Assembly: GCA_902569115.1 (NCBI GenBank)
Contig: CACFTI010000010.1
Location: 1-64,000, forward strand
Source of the DNA: an uncultured Verrucomicrobiota bacterium
GTDB lineage: Bacteria > Verrucomicrobiota > Verrucomicrobiia > Opitutales > Seribacteraceae
Direction: 5' to 3'
DNA length: 64,000 nt
The first letter of the stretch is position 1. Each line of letters starts with the position of its first letter. The translations under genes were made by a program, and so were the position numbers. The notes under the pieces were generated by a model that was not told the origin of the DNA, searched no databases, and worked only from the letters and a program-made list of their open reading frames with translations. Below, in pieces: positions 7,761 to 16,746 of this stretch.

Positions 7761-9038
7761 ATGAATGAAATTACTTTGCCTATGAACAGCTCATTGACCG
7801 TCCGCTTTTGCTTATTGATGTTTTTCCAGTTTTTTATCTGGGGTGTCTGGTATGTCCCAATGTGGTCGTACCTTGGGACGCTAGAAGTGGAAGCAAGCCT
7901 TCGAGGAACTGCCTATGCTGCCACAGGGGTAGCTGCCATGATTTCCCCCTTTATTGTGGGGATGATAGCAGATCGTTTTTTTGCCACACAGAAAGTCTTT
8001 GGTGTACTGCATCTTTTAGGTGGAGTTTTTCTTTATCTTGTGGGTCAGGCAAATGATTGGAATGAGTTTTACCCCTTTCTGCTGCTGCACTTGATCTGTT
8101 ATATGCCGACCTTGGCCCTTTCTAATTCATTGTGTTTTCAGAATATGGAAGATCCTCAAAGGCAATTTCCACCGATTCGCACCCTTGGCACAATCGGATG
8201 GATTGCATCTGGAATTTTGGTGGGGAGTAGTTTCTTTTTTGAGAATCAATTTCATGCAATGTGGCCAGCCTTCCTTGGAGGAGGCGTTCCGCCAACTGAA
8301 TGGACTTCCATATCGATGACATCGCAACCGTTTATGATCGGTGCAGGGGTATCGATTCTTCTAGGGTTATATTCTTTTTCTCTTCCGAATACTCCTCCCA
8401 AATTAAAAGGAAAGAAAGTGACCCCTGCTGAATTATTGGGTTTGAAAGCACTGGCTTTGATGAAGGATAAATCCTTCGCCATTTTTATTATATGTTCTTT
8501 TTTACTCTGCATCCCTCTTTCTTTCTACTTCCAGTCTGCCAATGGTTTTCTAAAAGAAATGGGAGTGGCGAATTCCGAGGGAGTGCTTACCCTAGGGCAA
8601 GTTTCTGAGATCTTTTTTCTTCTGCTAGTACCTTGGTTTTTTCGTAAACTAGGAGTCAAGAAAATGCTTTTGATTGGTATGGCATTTTGGGTTCTACGAT
8701 ATGTTCTATTTGCTCAGGCAACTCCCGAGGCACACATTCTACTTTATCTTGGAGTACTTTTCCATGGTATTTGCTATGACTTTTTCTTTGTAACCGGACA
8801 ACTTTATGTGGATAAAGCTGCCCCTGATGACGTTCGCTCAAGTGCTCAAGGTTTTATTGCCTTTGTTACTCTTGGTGCAGGAATGTTTGTGGGGGGAATC
8901 CTCAATGGTTGGTGGAACAGTAAGCAAACAGTCGAAGGGTCTTTAAATTGGGAAAATGTATGGTATTTCCCCGCCGTACTTGCGGCGGTGGTACTTGTCA
9001 TTTTCTTTCTTACCTTCAAAGACAAAGAGACCGTGTAA
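7761..9038 (+). CDS. Nucleoside:H+ symporter-like MFS transporter
   Basis: A roughly 425-residue membrane protein with about 12 hydrophobic segments. The N-terminal segment FFIWGVWYVPMWSYLG is typical of the Nuc_H_symport/NupG-like branch of the major facilitator superfamily. It probably imports nucleosides, though related sugar carriers cannot be excluded. I chose the ATG at 7761; an upstream TTG at 7737 would add eight residues. A perfect AAAGGAGGT at 7698-7706 lies too far upstream to serve either start. Divergent neighbour of purE, so joint purine control is possible but no operator was recognised. Confidence 0.8.
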   Translation: MNEITLPMNSSLTVRFCLLMFFQFFIWGVWYVPMWSYLGTLEVEASLRGTAYAATGVAAMISPFIVGMIADRFFATQKVFGVLHLLGGVFLYLVGQANDWNEFYPFLLLHLICYMPTLALSNSLCFQNMEDPQRQFPPIRTLGTIGWIASGILVGSSFFFENQFHAMWPAFLGGGVPPTEWTSISMTSQPFMIGAGVSILLGLYSFSLPNTPPKLKGKKVTPAELLGLKALALMKDKSFAIFIICSFLLCIPLSFYFQSANGFLKEMGVANSEGVLTLGQVSEIFFLLLVPWFFRKLGVKKMLLIGMAFWVLRYVLFAQATPEAHILLYLGVLFHGICYDFFFVTGQLYVDKAAPDDVRSSAQGFIAFVTLGAGMFVGGILNGWWNSKQTVEGSLNWENVWYFPAVLAAVVLVIFFLTFKDKETV

Positions 9039-9085
9039 GGCACAAACCTTTGCAGGTTGTGAAATTGCGTCTGAGGTAGATTACT

Positions 9086-10228
9086 TCAGGCAGGCATTAG
9101 TTTGCCCACAGATTCTATCTCATCCAAGACGGATCGTACTTCGGATCTAAGTGTTTGGATTTTAGCTTTTGATAGATTGATTTTTGTTTTAGCCGCTTCC
9201 TGCAATTCATTCGTAACTTCGGTGAGCCTTTCGCTCAAATCTTCGAGGGTAGAGAGAGCCTGAACGACGAGTTCGTTTGCTGAATCCGTGATGGACTCCT
9301 GAAAAATAGTAATTTGGGTATGCAACTGTTTTTTGGTTTCTTTGGTCTCAGCCAAGAGGATTCTTTCTCTGGGAACGCGTTTAAGTTCACTGGTAAGACC
9401 AAATTTAGAGAGAGTCCAAATAATCCATTTGGAGGGATCCAACTGCCAGGGTTTTACACCATTGCGGTAATCCCATTGAAACTCGTGATGATAGTTGTGA
9501 TATCCTTCACCCATAGTGAAAATTGCGGCGATCCAACTATCTCTGGCACTGTGGCTGGTTGAGTAGGGACGCTTCCCGATCATATGACAAAGGGAGTTGA
9601 TGCAAAAAGTAGCGTGCTGAACCATCACAACGCGGGCAACCCCTGGTATGAGTAATCCGCCAAGGGCACCTGCTGTGGCAGACAGGTTACCTGTGTAAAC
9701 TGCGTAGATGTAGCCAATCAGTGCGGGTAATCCGAAGCTCATAATAAAGGAAAGTGGATGCACGAATAGATGCTGAAAATATACTAATTTATCCTTTTTT
9801 AGGTCTTCTACATTATCGAGAGGTGAGGCGGGTTTAAGTTTGAACATCAGCCATCCCATATGAGCCCAGAAAAATCCCTTTGTGATATCGTAGGGATCAT
9901 CGTCGGTGTCGACATGTTTGTGATGCCTGCGGTGTTCAGAGCTCCACCACAAAGCTGAGTTTTCAAAGGCAGCTGCTCCAAAAAGTAGAACATATAGTTT
10001 TACCGGCCATTTGGCCTGAAATGCCTTGTGGGAAAAAAGTCTGTGGTATCCCACCGTGATGCTCATTCCAGTTGAAATGTAAAAGTATAAAAATACCGCA
10101 AAAATAAACCAGTCCCACCCATAGGTCCAAAAATACCAAGGGACAGCAGTTACTGTTAATAAAGCGGTGGCTATCAAAAATCCGCTTGTTACCCATTCAA
10201 CTCGATTAAAAGGTATGTTCTTAAACAT
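9086..10228 (-). CDS. Acyl-CoA/acyl-lipid delta-9-type fatty acid desaturase
   Basis: A 380-residue integral-membrane di-iron desaturase. The three histidine boxes are present: HRLFSH (62-67), HRRHH (99-103) and HNYHH in the GEGYHNYHHEF context. Four hydrophobic segments surround them. It introduces a cis double bond into fatty acyl chains and so sets membrane fluidity. After about residue 285 there is a roughly 95-residue extension rich in Leu, Glu, Lys and Thr that reads as an amphipathic coiled coil and is absent from typical bacterial desaturases. No hydrophobic segment is in it, so it should lie in the cytoplasm. Confidence 0.9.
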   Translation of the reverse strand: MFKNIPFNRVEWVTSGFLIATALLTVTAVPWYFWTYGWDWFIFAVFLYFYISTGMSITVGYHRLFSHKAFQAKWPVKLYVLLFGAAAFENSALWWSSEHRRHHKHVDTDDDPYDITKGFFWAHMGWLMFKLKPASPLDNVEDLKKDKLVYFQHLFVHPLSFIMSFGLPALIGYIYAVYTGNLSATAGALGGLLIPGVARVVMVQHATFCINSLCHMIGKRPYSTSHSARDSWIAAIFTMGEGYHNYHHEFQWDYRNGVKPWQLDPSKWIIWTLSKFGLTSELKRVPRERILLAETKETKKQLHTQITIFQESITDSANELVVQALSTLEDLSERLTEVTNELQEAAKTKINLSKAKIQTLRSEVRSVLDEIESVGKLMPA

Positions 10229-10392
10229 CCGTTTATTATATCAACAATACCCAAAATAACGAATACAAAAATTATTGTCCTTTGAAACTCCTTGAGAATG
10301 TAAAATTTCACTTGTCGAATTAGGTTCAATCGTTTGAGATGGAGAAGTTCGATTAAACTTAGTCACAAACAAAACTCATTGATTTATTTATT

Positions 10393-10548
10393 ATGAAATT
10401 CACAAAAATTCTTACCGCACTATTACTCACTTTTGGAATTCTTTTTGCCTCAGGCTGCTGGGTAACCAAAACCGGAACTTACATCAAAGATAAAAGCAAG
10501 AGTGCTTATTCCTCGACAAAATCTGCTCTTGGTTTTGACAAAGAATAA
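10393..10548 (+). CDS. Small putative lipoprotein (51 aa)
   Basis: An ATG-to-TAA frame of 51 residues. A basic N-terminus and hydrophobic stretch end in FASGC, a good lipobox, so a mature lipoprotein of about 31 residues is predicted. The tail is Lys/Ser/Thr-rich and hydrophilic. It lies 27 bases before the ThuA gene on the same strand and may be in its transcript. No Shine-Dalgarno is visible. I do not recognise the family, and the function is unknown. Confidence 0.6.
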   Translation: MKFTKILTALLLTFGILFASGCWVTKTGTYIKDKSKSAYSSTKSALGFDKE

Positions 10549-10575
10549 CAAAAGGTAATTTTCTTATTTTGGCTC

Positions 10576-11622
10576 ATGAAAGTTTTCCTCTCAATCCTTC
10601 TTATACTTTCAATTTCCTCTCTTTTTGCCGAGCATCACGAGATTTTGCATCTTCCCGGCAATGATGATCCGGAAAAGGGGAAGACAATCGTTTTGGTTGC
10701 AGGGGATGAAGAGTATCGGACAGAGGAAAGTATGCCAATGTTGGCGAAAATCCTATCCCAAAAACATGGGTTTGAGTGCAAGGTTCTATTCCCTTGGGAT
10801 AAGACTGGGAAATATATAGACCCAAACAACCAGGAGGGAGTTCGTGGTTGGCATCATCTAAAAGATGCCGACCTCATGCTTATCGGAACTCGCTTTCGCC
10901 GTCCTTCTGCCGAGGAAGCCAAGCATGTCACTGATTTTCTCAATGCCGGGAAACCGATCATTGGTATTCGCACTTCTACGCATGCTTTTACCGGTAGCGG
11001 AAAATTTGGTGATGAAATTTCCTATGGCCAGTTTGGACCTCTCATCATGGGGGAAGGCTGGGTGAGTCACCACGGAAGACATAAAGTTGAAGGTGCTCGC
11101 GGGATTGTTGAAGCAGCAAATGCAGCTCATCCTATTTTAAAAGGAGTGACGGATGTATTTGGACCATCCGATGTATATGGGATCAAGCGTTTGACAGACG
11201 AAGATACAATTCTGATGAGAGGTGCCGTTACGGCTACCCTTGCTCCCGACTCTTCATTTGTGGATTCCAAAAATGATCCGATGCAACCGCTCGCCTGGTT
11301 ACACCCATACACGGCTCCCAACGGTAAGAAAGGAACTACCTTTTGTACCACAATGGGAGCATCCGTTGATCTTGTGAGTGAAGACCTGCGTCGCCTGATC
11401 GTGAATGCAGCCTTCTTTTTGACAGGTCAGTCCGTTCCCGACCACGCGGATGTCGCCTATGTGGATCCTTTTTATCCATCTTTTTATGGATTTATTCGTG
11501 ATAAGGAACACTGGCCTTCCCTTGACATGCAACCAAAGGATTATGGATTGGGTAAATATCCCACGGCACCTGAACCTAAAGGGTCCCCACAATGGGACTA
11601 TCGGGATTTTCCGAAAAAATAA
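10576..11622 (+). CDS. Exported ThuA-like domain protein
   Basis: A 348-residue protein with a signal peptide (residues 1-18) and a ThuA-like, class I glutamine amidotransferase-type fold. Visible are VLVAGDEEYRTEESMPML near residue 38, the flavodoxin-like segment ADLMLIGTRFRRP, and KPIIGIRTSTHAF. ThuA-like proteins are abundant in Verrucomicrobiota and Planctomycetota, and some are linked to trehalose or other sugar oxidation. No activity can be assigned from sequence. The tail contains several Trp/Pro-rich segments. It probably acts in the periplasm. Confidence 0.85.
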   Translation: MKVFLSILLILSISSLFAEHHEILHLPGNDDPEKGKTIVLVAGDEEYRTEESMPMLAKILSQKHGFECKVLFPWDKTGKYIDPNNQEGVRGWHHLKDADLMLIGTRFRRPSAEEAKHVTDFLNAGKPIIGIRTSTHAFTGSGKFGDEISYGQFGPLIMGEGWVSHHGRHKVEGARGIVEAANAAHPILKGVTDVFGPSDVYGIKRLTDEDTILMRGAVTATLAPDSSFVDSKNDPMQPLAWLHPYTAPNGKKGTTFCTTMGASVDLVSEDLRRLIVNAAFFLTGQSVPDHADVAYVDPFYPSFYGFIRDKEHWPSLDMQPKDYGLGKYPTAPEPKGSPQWDYRDFPKK

Positions 11623-11623
11623 G

Positions 11624-11959
11624 TCAGTTTTTCTTTTCTACCGATCGGTTGGAATCTTGACTTAATTCTTCCCGAGTTTTATCAGCGAGTTTTTCATATC
11701 GCCTCGCCTCCCTTTGGTAAATCGTACGCATGTGTCCTTGATTTCGTAGGGATGGAATACCCTTGTGGGTTGAAAAGGAAAAGGGCGGACTTAATCTATG
11801 AAAATCAGAAAGTTTATGGTAGTGTCGTGCCTTTGATTCAAAAAATTCAATCTTTTGTTGCGTAGATTTCGTTTGGTGATTTGAACAACCTGTAATTAAA
11901 CAGAATATTACAGCTGTTCCACCTACTAAATTTCTCAGTCTACCAATGTGCGGGGACAA
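11624..11959 (-). CDS. Short lipoprotein behind the CehA/McbA-like gene
   Basis: An 111-residue product if it starts at the TTG at 11959, placed 1 base beyond the upstream gene's stop. This start gives an N-terminus with a basic patch, a hydrophobic stretch and the lipobox LITGC. Earlier in-frame ATGs at 12076 and 12004 would overlap the upstream gene by more than 40 bases and bury the lipoprotein signal, so I prefer TTG. The mature part is short, strongly basic and rich in His, Arg, Tyr and Glu, with a probable helix near the C-terminus. No family is recognised. Its placement implies co-expression with the hydrolase. Confidence 0.55.
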   Translation of the reverse strand: MSPHIGRLRNLVGGTAVIFCLITGCSNHQTKSTQQKIEFFESKARHYHKLSDFHRLSPPFSFSTHKGIPSLRNQGHMRTIYQREARRYEKLADKTREELSQDSNRSVEKKN

Positions 11960-11960
11960 T

Positions 11961-14459
11961 CTACTCGATTGGAACGCCTGCCTTGCTAAGTAAATCTTTT
12001 GCATTTTCAACCGATATCCTACCGGAAGGAAGAGGGAAGCCAAGAGTATCGCCGTTGGGCGTGAAACCGTCGCCATCTAAATCGACAAAAATCGGATTAT
12101 TATAGGCACAGGGTCGAATTCCTGCCTGCCCACTACTTCCGTATCCTATTTTTAGATCTGAATTCGTGCCATAAGCAACCACGATTAGGTGAGCATCTTC
12201 ACTCAGGGGGATTGAAAGGGTACGGTCAAATTTTACTACACCATCGGAAAACCAGTCTTGATGTGACTTGCGGGTAAAATTTAGGTTTTCAACTGCTCGG
12301 CCATTCACCAGTACCTGAATCCGGTCGATATCGATCCAAGAAGGACATTGAACACGAACCTTTAAGTCGATGGAATCATTTGCACGGGCTAAGCCGCCGG
12401 AAAGTACTCCGTCAGAGGTAGTCACTTCAAGGTAGGGACCGGTTGTAAGGATCATCTGGCCGCCCTTGGCTCGGCGGCTAATTTCTCTCCAGTCAATTTT
12501 TGAAGGATCATCCGTAGAGCATCGGACATAGGTTCGCCATCCACCGACTCCGTTTCCATGCACTGTATGAGCATCACTTACTGCAATTCCCCATGTTTTC
12601 ATTCCCCGGTTCAGCATCTGTAGCCAGACAAATTCCCGCACAATATATACCTGTTCACGACTAGCTCGTCGGGAAATTTTATAAGGGGCCCGGTGGAGAA
12701 TTTCTGCTGCCCGGTAATTTTCGGTTTCAATGGCATCAATCAGGGAAAGGATACCCGGGTATCCACCATCGGGGTTACCATCCTTGTTTCGGTCGATAAA
12801 GTTTTCGATCATATCCGGGTGGTTAATGTGTATCCATCCGCTTGGGTGATGCCCTGAATGATTTTTTAGATTGAGGGCATTGATTCTCGGATCTTTAGTC
12901 CAAGTTGGGGCACCTCCATCCTGGTGATGATGCTTGGGGGTAAGGGGAAAGGCATTCAAGTGAGGACCCGATCCCGTAAGTTCCATTCCGGGGATGGTGG
13001 AGATTTCATTCACCAGTCCCAAAGATTCGATTGTCGGGGTCCAATCCATGATTCGGTTATGCTCGGTGGTTGGCGCGAACTCGATATGTTCAGCTGCCAG
13101 GTTGATGAGCCGGTCGGGTGTTCCACAGATATTATCTCCACTTGGAGTGGAATGATTGTGAAAGTCAGTACTTACCCATCCGGGGGTTTTAACCGATCTG
13201 GTGAGGGATGTCTGGATTGTCTCAAACTTACCTTTTTTGATCTCCAGCCTTTTTTCAAAATGATCATGCTCGATGCCTCGGGTGACAATGATGTTGTATT
13301 TCCCGGGAGCTAACCCAATCGAAAATTTTCCATTCTCAGAATGGTATTGGTCATTACATCCATGGGCCCGGTCTACAGGACCAAGTTTGGGACTGTTCGT
13401 TCCTTCAATTCCTATAATTTGTGCCTTGCAGGGTGTTGGATCACCGTTTTCCTTGGTAATGGAAAAGTGTACACCGGACCGTGCACCCAAAGTCATCTTT
13501 TCATTGGTTACTTCGTTCTTACTGATAACGATTTTTCTATCCAGGGCTTCCCGTCCGTTATCTTTGGCGGTTAGTTGCCATTCGCCAAGCGGAAGAGAAA
13601 TTTCGATGATTCCTTGGGCATCCGGATAAGCCGGAATCGACTTTCCATCTCGTTTGAAATCGACCCGTGCAGTGGAAATAGCATTTCCTTTTGAGTCCGT
13701 AAGGCTCAGATATAATTTACCCACTTCGCCCAACTTAGCCATGGCCCTTCCATAGGCTTGGGCGGGAGATGTTCCTACACAGAGAAACCGTTCAATAATA
13801 ACCTCTGTACCTGGTTGAAAGGTCTTTGATTTTGGTGGTGTTTTTCCGTCTTCACCCGGAAGCCAAACATAAGCATAGCCACATTTATGGGAAGGGTCGA
13901 CGGAGTCAGCCCATTCCACCAAGCCAAATTTTCCTGATTCACGAAATCTCGTCCAACTATCATTGATTGGGCCAGAAATTTTTTCTTTGGTCCCATTGAA
14001 TAACTTGGAAGTCACGGAGATGCCATAATCTCCCTCTTCAATCGAATAGGTGTGAGTTTTGGTGAGCCCGCCGGACAGGGCAGGGGATACATAGGTAATG
14101 ACCGATTTTTGATCATCCCCAATTCTAATGTAAGAGATACGTCCCTGTTGTTTACTGGGTGAAAAAATGGTCAATTGGTCGTTTTTAGTACCACGCAAAG
14201 TCAGGTCATAGAGACAGCCCGGGGTCACCCCGTTTGCTCCCCAGAAGGCACCCATATTGGCTTTCCGGTTAGGTGCTCCACCACCAATAGTCACTTCGAT
14301 CAGGGAATTTCTTAGTACAAAATCACCAATGATTCCATCTGCCTCTTTACCGCCAGGTAGGTCCGATGTGTTTTTTGGGGATATTTCGATTACCTCTGCC
14401 TTGGCAAAAAGAGCTGGGCCAGCGGAAAGAGTAAAAATGCAGAGCAATAGTTTTTTCAT
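11961..14459 (-). CDS. Exported CehA/McbA-family metallohydrolase
   Basis: An 832-residue protein with a signal peptide (residues 1-21), a roughly 400-residue N-terminal part with carboxypeptidase-regulatory-like beta domains, and a C-terminal PHP-type hydrolase. Metal-ligand motifs are DFHNHSTPSGDN near residue 433, TEHNR near 467, HINHPD near 546 and SDAHTVHG near 631. CehA and McbA were first described as carbamate-hydrolysing enzymes, but in environmental Bacteria the name marks a PHP subfamily of unknown natural substrate. Periplasmic action is inferred. A small lipoprotein gene follows directly. Confidence 0.85.
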   Translation of the reverse strand: MKKLLLCIFTLSAGPALFAKAEVIEISPKNTSDLPGGKEADGIIGDFVLRNSLIEVTIGGGAPNRKANMGAFWGANGVTPGCLYDLTLRGTKNDQLTIFSPSKQQGRISYIRIGDDQKSVITYVSPALSGGLTKTHTYSIEEGDYGISVTSKLFNGTKEKISGPINDSWTRFRESGKFGLVEWADSVDPSHKCGYAYVWLPGEDGKTPPKSKTFQPGTEVIIERFLCVGTSPAQAYGRAMAKLGEVGKLYLSLTDSKGNAISTARVDFKRDGKSIPAYPDAQGIIEISLPLGEWQLTAKDNGREALDRKIVISKNEVTNEKMTLGARSGVHFSITKENGDPTPCKAQIIGIEGTNSPKLGPVDRAHGCNDQYHSENGKFSIGLAPGKYNIIVTRGIEHDHFEKRLEIKKGKFETIQTSLTRSVKTPGWVSTDFHNHSTPSGDNICGTPDRLINLAAEHIEFAPTTEHNRIMDWTPTIESLGLVNEISTIPGMELTGSGPHLNAFPLTPKHHHQDGGAPTWTKDPRINALNLKNHSGHHPSGWIHINHPDMIENFIDRNKDGNPDGGYPGILSLIDAIETENYRAAEILHRAPYKISRRASREQVYIVREFVWLQMLNRGMKTWGIAVSDAHTVHGNGVGGWRTYVRCSTDDPSKIDWREISRRAKGGQMILTTGPYLEVTTSDGVLSGGLARANDSIDLKVRVQCPSWIDIDRIQVLVNGRAVENLNFTRKSHQDWFSDGVVKFDRTLSIPLSEDAHLIVVAYGTNSDLKIGYGSSGQAGIRPCAYNNPIFVDLDGDGFTPNGDTLGFPLPSGRISVENAKDLLSKAGVPIE

Positions 14460-14596
14460 ATGGAAATCTGGTTTTGGGCTGTGATTTGTGTAAGCTCACA
14501 CAAGTACACAATATTTAGGCAACCATTATGAAGCAGTTTGGCAATCTTTTTGGATTTAGACTGACTCAGATCATCCAAATAGGTAAAGGTAGATTT

Positions 14597-15235
14597 ATGC
14601 ATAGCAAAACAGAAGTTACTCTAATCCGGCATGGAGAAACGGAATGGAATCTTAGCGGCCGATGGCAGGGACATGCTGATTCCCCGTTGAGTCATCGTGG
14701 GGTTGAGCAAGCCAAAGCATTGGGGGAAAGGATGAAGGGTGAGAAAATGGATTACTTTTACTCCAGTGATCTGGAACGGGCCCGCCATACCTCAAGGTTG
14801 GTAGGAGGCCCCTCCGGTTGGGAAGCCGATTTTATGGAATCCTTGCGTGAAAGAGATCTGGGATTGCTCGAAGGGATGACCACGGAGGAGATGCTGGTTA
14901 AACGTCCTTCGGAGTATCAATCCTTTCGCAACGAAGGACCGGAGTACCAGGTGCCAGGAGGAGAGAGTTTTCGTCAATTTTATGACCGCTGCTCGGGTGC
15001 ATTGGAAGACGTCGCGAGTCGACATCCAGGGAAAAAAATAGGCGTTGTTACTCATGGTGGCTTTCTCGGTGCGATTTTCCGATATGTATTAAGCATTCCA
15101 CTCGATGCGGAGAGAAACTTTGTATTACTTAACTGCTCGGTTAACCGTCTTGAGAAAAGCGATACTGGCTGGAATTTGGTGAGCTGGGGAGATGTTGCCC
15201 ACCTCGATGGGCTCGATTCTCTGGACGACGCTTAA
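14597..15235 (+). CDS. Histidine phosphatase family protein
   Basis: A 212-residue cytoplasmic enzyme of the phosphoglycerate mutase-like branch. The catalytic segment LIRHGETEWN is near the N-terminus from the ATG at 14597, with GRWQGHADSPLS after it, SDLERARHT around residue 60, and GVVTHGGFL with the second catalytic His near residue 150. An ATG at 14528 would add 23 residues ahead of the fold and is less likely. The substrate is uncertain: broad-specificity phosphatase, cobalamin pathway phosphatase (CobC) and phosphoglycerate mutase all look like this. Its end overlaps the convergent isomerase-like gene by 4 bases. Confidence 0.9.
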   Translation: MHSKTEVTLIRHGETEWNLSGRWQGHADSPLSHRGVEQAKALGERMKGEKMDYFYSSDLERARHTSRLVGGPSGWEADFMESLRERDLGLLEGMTTEEMLVKRPSEYQSFRNEGPEYQVPGGESFRQFYDRCSGALEDVASRHPGKKIGVVTHGGFLGAIFRYVLSIPLDAERNFVLLNCSVNRLEKSDTGWNLVSWGDVAHLDGLDSLDDA

Positions 15236-16335
15236 GCTTTCTTTCTGCCCATTCCCAGTTTCTTTCGGCAGTACGAAAAACTTTTTTCCAGTTCTGACAG
15301 CTGGTAGTCCCGTTGGGCTTTTTTCTTATCCGCATCGTCGGGTGCTGAAAAAGGAGACAAAGTTTTTCCCTTCCTTGCGAGAGCGAGGAAACGGGAATAA
15401 TCATCGGCTCGGATAGTGGAGTAGGGGGGCCAGAAATCCTTTTCCAAGTATGGGAATTCTCTGGCGAAACCGGAAATTGTTTCGATTTGTACAGGTGTTT
15501 CAGGACACCGTTCACTCCATTCCTTAAAAAGAGTACCCATATCCACACAACCTTCCCCCATGGCGGTCCATTGAACCTTTACTCCCTTTTCACTTGGCCA
15601 AACCATAGAGTCACGAATCCCGCTACAGACGGCATAGGGAGAGAGGTTACGAAATGTTTCGACGGGATCCTCCAAGGTCCAGGTTGAATTACCTGTATCT
15701 ATGGTGGCACCCACAAAGTCAGGTCCGGCTTTTTCGATCAGTTCCACTAATTCCTTGCTGTGCATATCGCCGGCATGATTTTCCACCGCAATCCGGACAC
15801 CTGCATCAATAGCCTGCGTTCGGACTTTCTTTAAGGTTTCGATAGTGCTCGCCATATGCACCCTGATCCCTCCCTCGGTCTTGCGATCTTTGCTCGAACC
15901 TAGGTAGCAGCGTGCGACCGAGGAACCCACTGCTTCTGCAACCTTAATCAATAAACGGAGATGTTCTTCCGCATTACCATATTTGCCCTTGAAACTCTTC
16001 GAAGTTGGGCAGATACCTCCAGTCCCAGCCTGCAGGATAATTTTTTGTTTTTCTACCTCCTGCCTTATTTCTTTTAAATAACCTATGTCGTGAGTTTCAT
16101 AGACATCCAAGTCAGAAAAAAGTAAGGCATCCACCTTATGCTTGGCAGCATATTCGATTAATCTGGGAGCTTTCCAACCAAAAGCACGGATCGAAAAGTT
16201 ATCAAAGCCTAGCAGAAGTCTTTGAGACTTTCTTTCTTTGCCCGAAAGACTGGTTATTCTGACCCCAGCCATGCAGGCAATCGATTTGGTGAAATTTCTT
16301 CGTGAAAGGAGTGAATGTCGATCATCAATGTTCAT
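15232..16335 (-). CDS. Sugar phosphate isomerase/epimerase-like protein, Tat-type N-terminus
   Basis: A 367-residue protein of the xylose isomerase-like TIM-barrel (AP_endonuc_2) superfamily. The motifs VAVENHAGD-like (RIAVENHAGDMHSKE), IDTGNSTW and a late IETISGF match the metal-binding strands of this family. The N-terminus carries SRRNFTKS, close to the twin-arginine consensus S-R-R-x-F-x-K, with a weak hydrophobic stretch, so Tat export is plausible. Such exported TIM-barrel proteins are common in Verrucomicrobiota and Planctomycetota. Sugar or sugar-acid epimerisation is the likely chemistry, with substrate unknown. Its tail is Lys-rich. Confidence 0.8.
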   Translation of the reverse strand: MNIDDRHSLLSRRNFTKSIACMAGVRITSLSGKERKSQRLLLGFDNFSIRAFGWKAPRLIEYAAKHKVDALLFSDLDVYETHDIGYLKEIRQEVEKQKIILQAGTGGICPTSKSFKGKYGNAEEHLRLLIKVAEAVGSSVARCYLGSSKDRKTEGGIRVHMASTIETLKKVRTQAIDAGVRIAVENHAGDMHSKELVELIEKAGPDFVGATIDTGNSTWTLEDPVETFRNLSPYAVCSGIRDSMVWPSEKGVKVQWTAMGEGCVDMGTLFKEWSERCPETPVQIETISGFAREFPYLEKDFWPPYSTIRADDYSRFLALARKGKTLSPFSAPDDADKKKAQRDYQLSELEKSFSYCRKKLGMGRKKA

Positions 16336-16503
16336 ATCCTAATTTCGTAGATTCTAGTATTTAAGATCAAGATCAATGAGTAAGGGTAGATATTTTTTAA
16401 TCAAATAGAAGGAAAAGATTTTGGTTTAGGCCTCTTAATGATGCTGGAGATTTCTCTTAAATTTTTTGAAAAATGGCATATTTATCGGTATATTAGTCTA
16501 ATA

Positions 16504-16746
16504 ATGAAAAAAGAACGCGAAGCACCATTAGAAGAATTCAAGTTTCATTATCACTTGGGAAATTCTGTAGGATCTTCGGATAAATATTTTATGGCTCACG
16601 ATTTAGACGAAGCCAGTGAAATGTTTACATATGCTTGCTCGAAAAGGCACTTGGATCCCCACTTAACCAGAGTAGAAAAATGGAACCGTTGGAAAAGGGA
16701 TTGGGAAAATATTGAGCCCCTTCCTCCCTGCCCAACCTTGAATTAA
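16504..16746 (+). CDS. Small unknown protein, paralogue A
   Basis: Eighty residues from the ATG at 16504, the start matching its paralogue at 17740-17982; an in-frame ATG at 16438 gives 102 residues with a hydrophobic front end. Both proteins start MKK-acidic and then have an F/Y-x-Y-rich beta-hairpin-like part, an alpha helix with A-x-x-M-F-x-x-A-C (A-S-E-M-F-T-Y-A-C here), and a C-terminal V-x-x-W-N-R-W-x-x-x-W-E. Conservation at this spacing argues that both are real proteins. No known domain is recognised. Its end overlaps the convergent phosphatase gene by 4 bases. Confidence 0.65.
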   Translation: MKKEREAPLEEFKFHYHLGNSVGSSDKYFMAHDLDEASEMFTYACSKRHLDPHLTRVEKWNRWKRDWENIEPLPPCPTLN

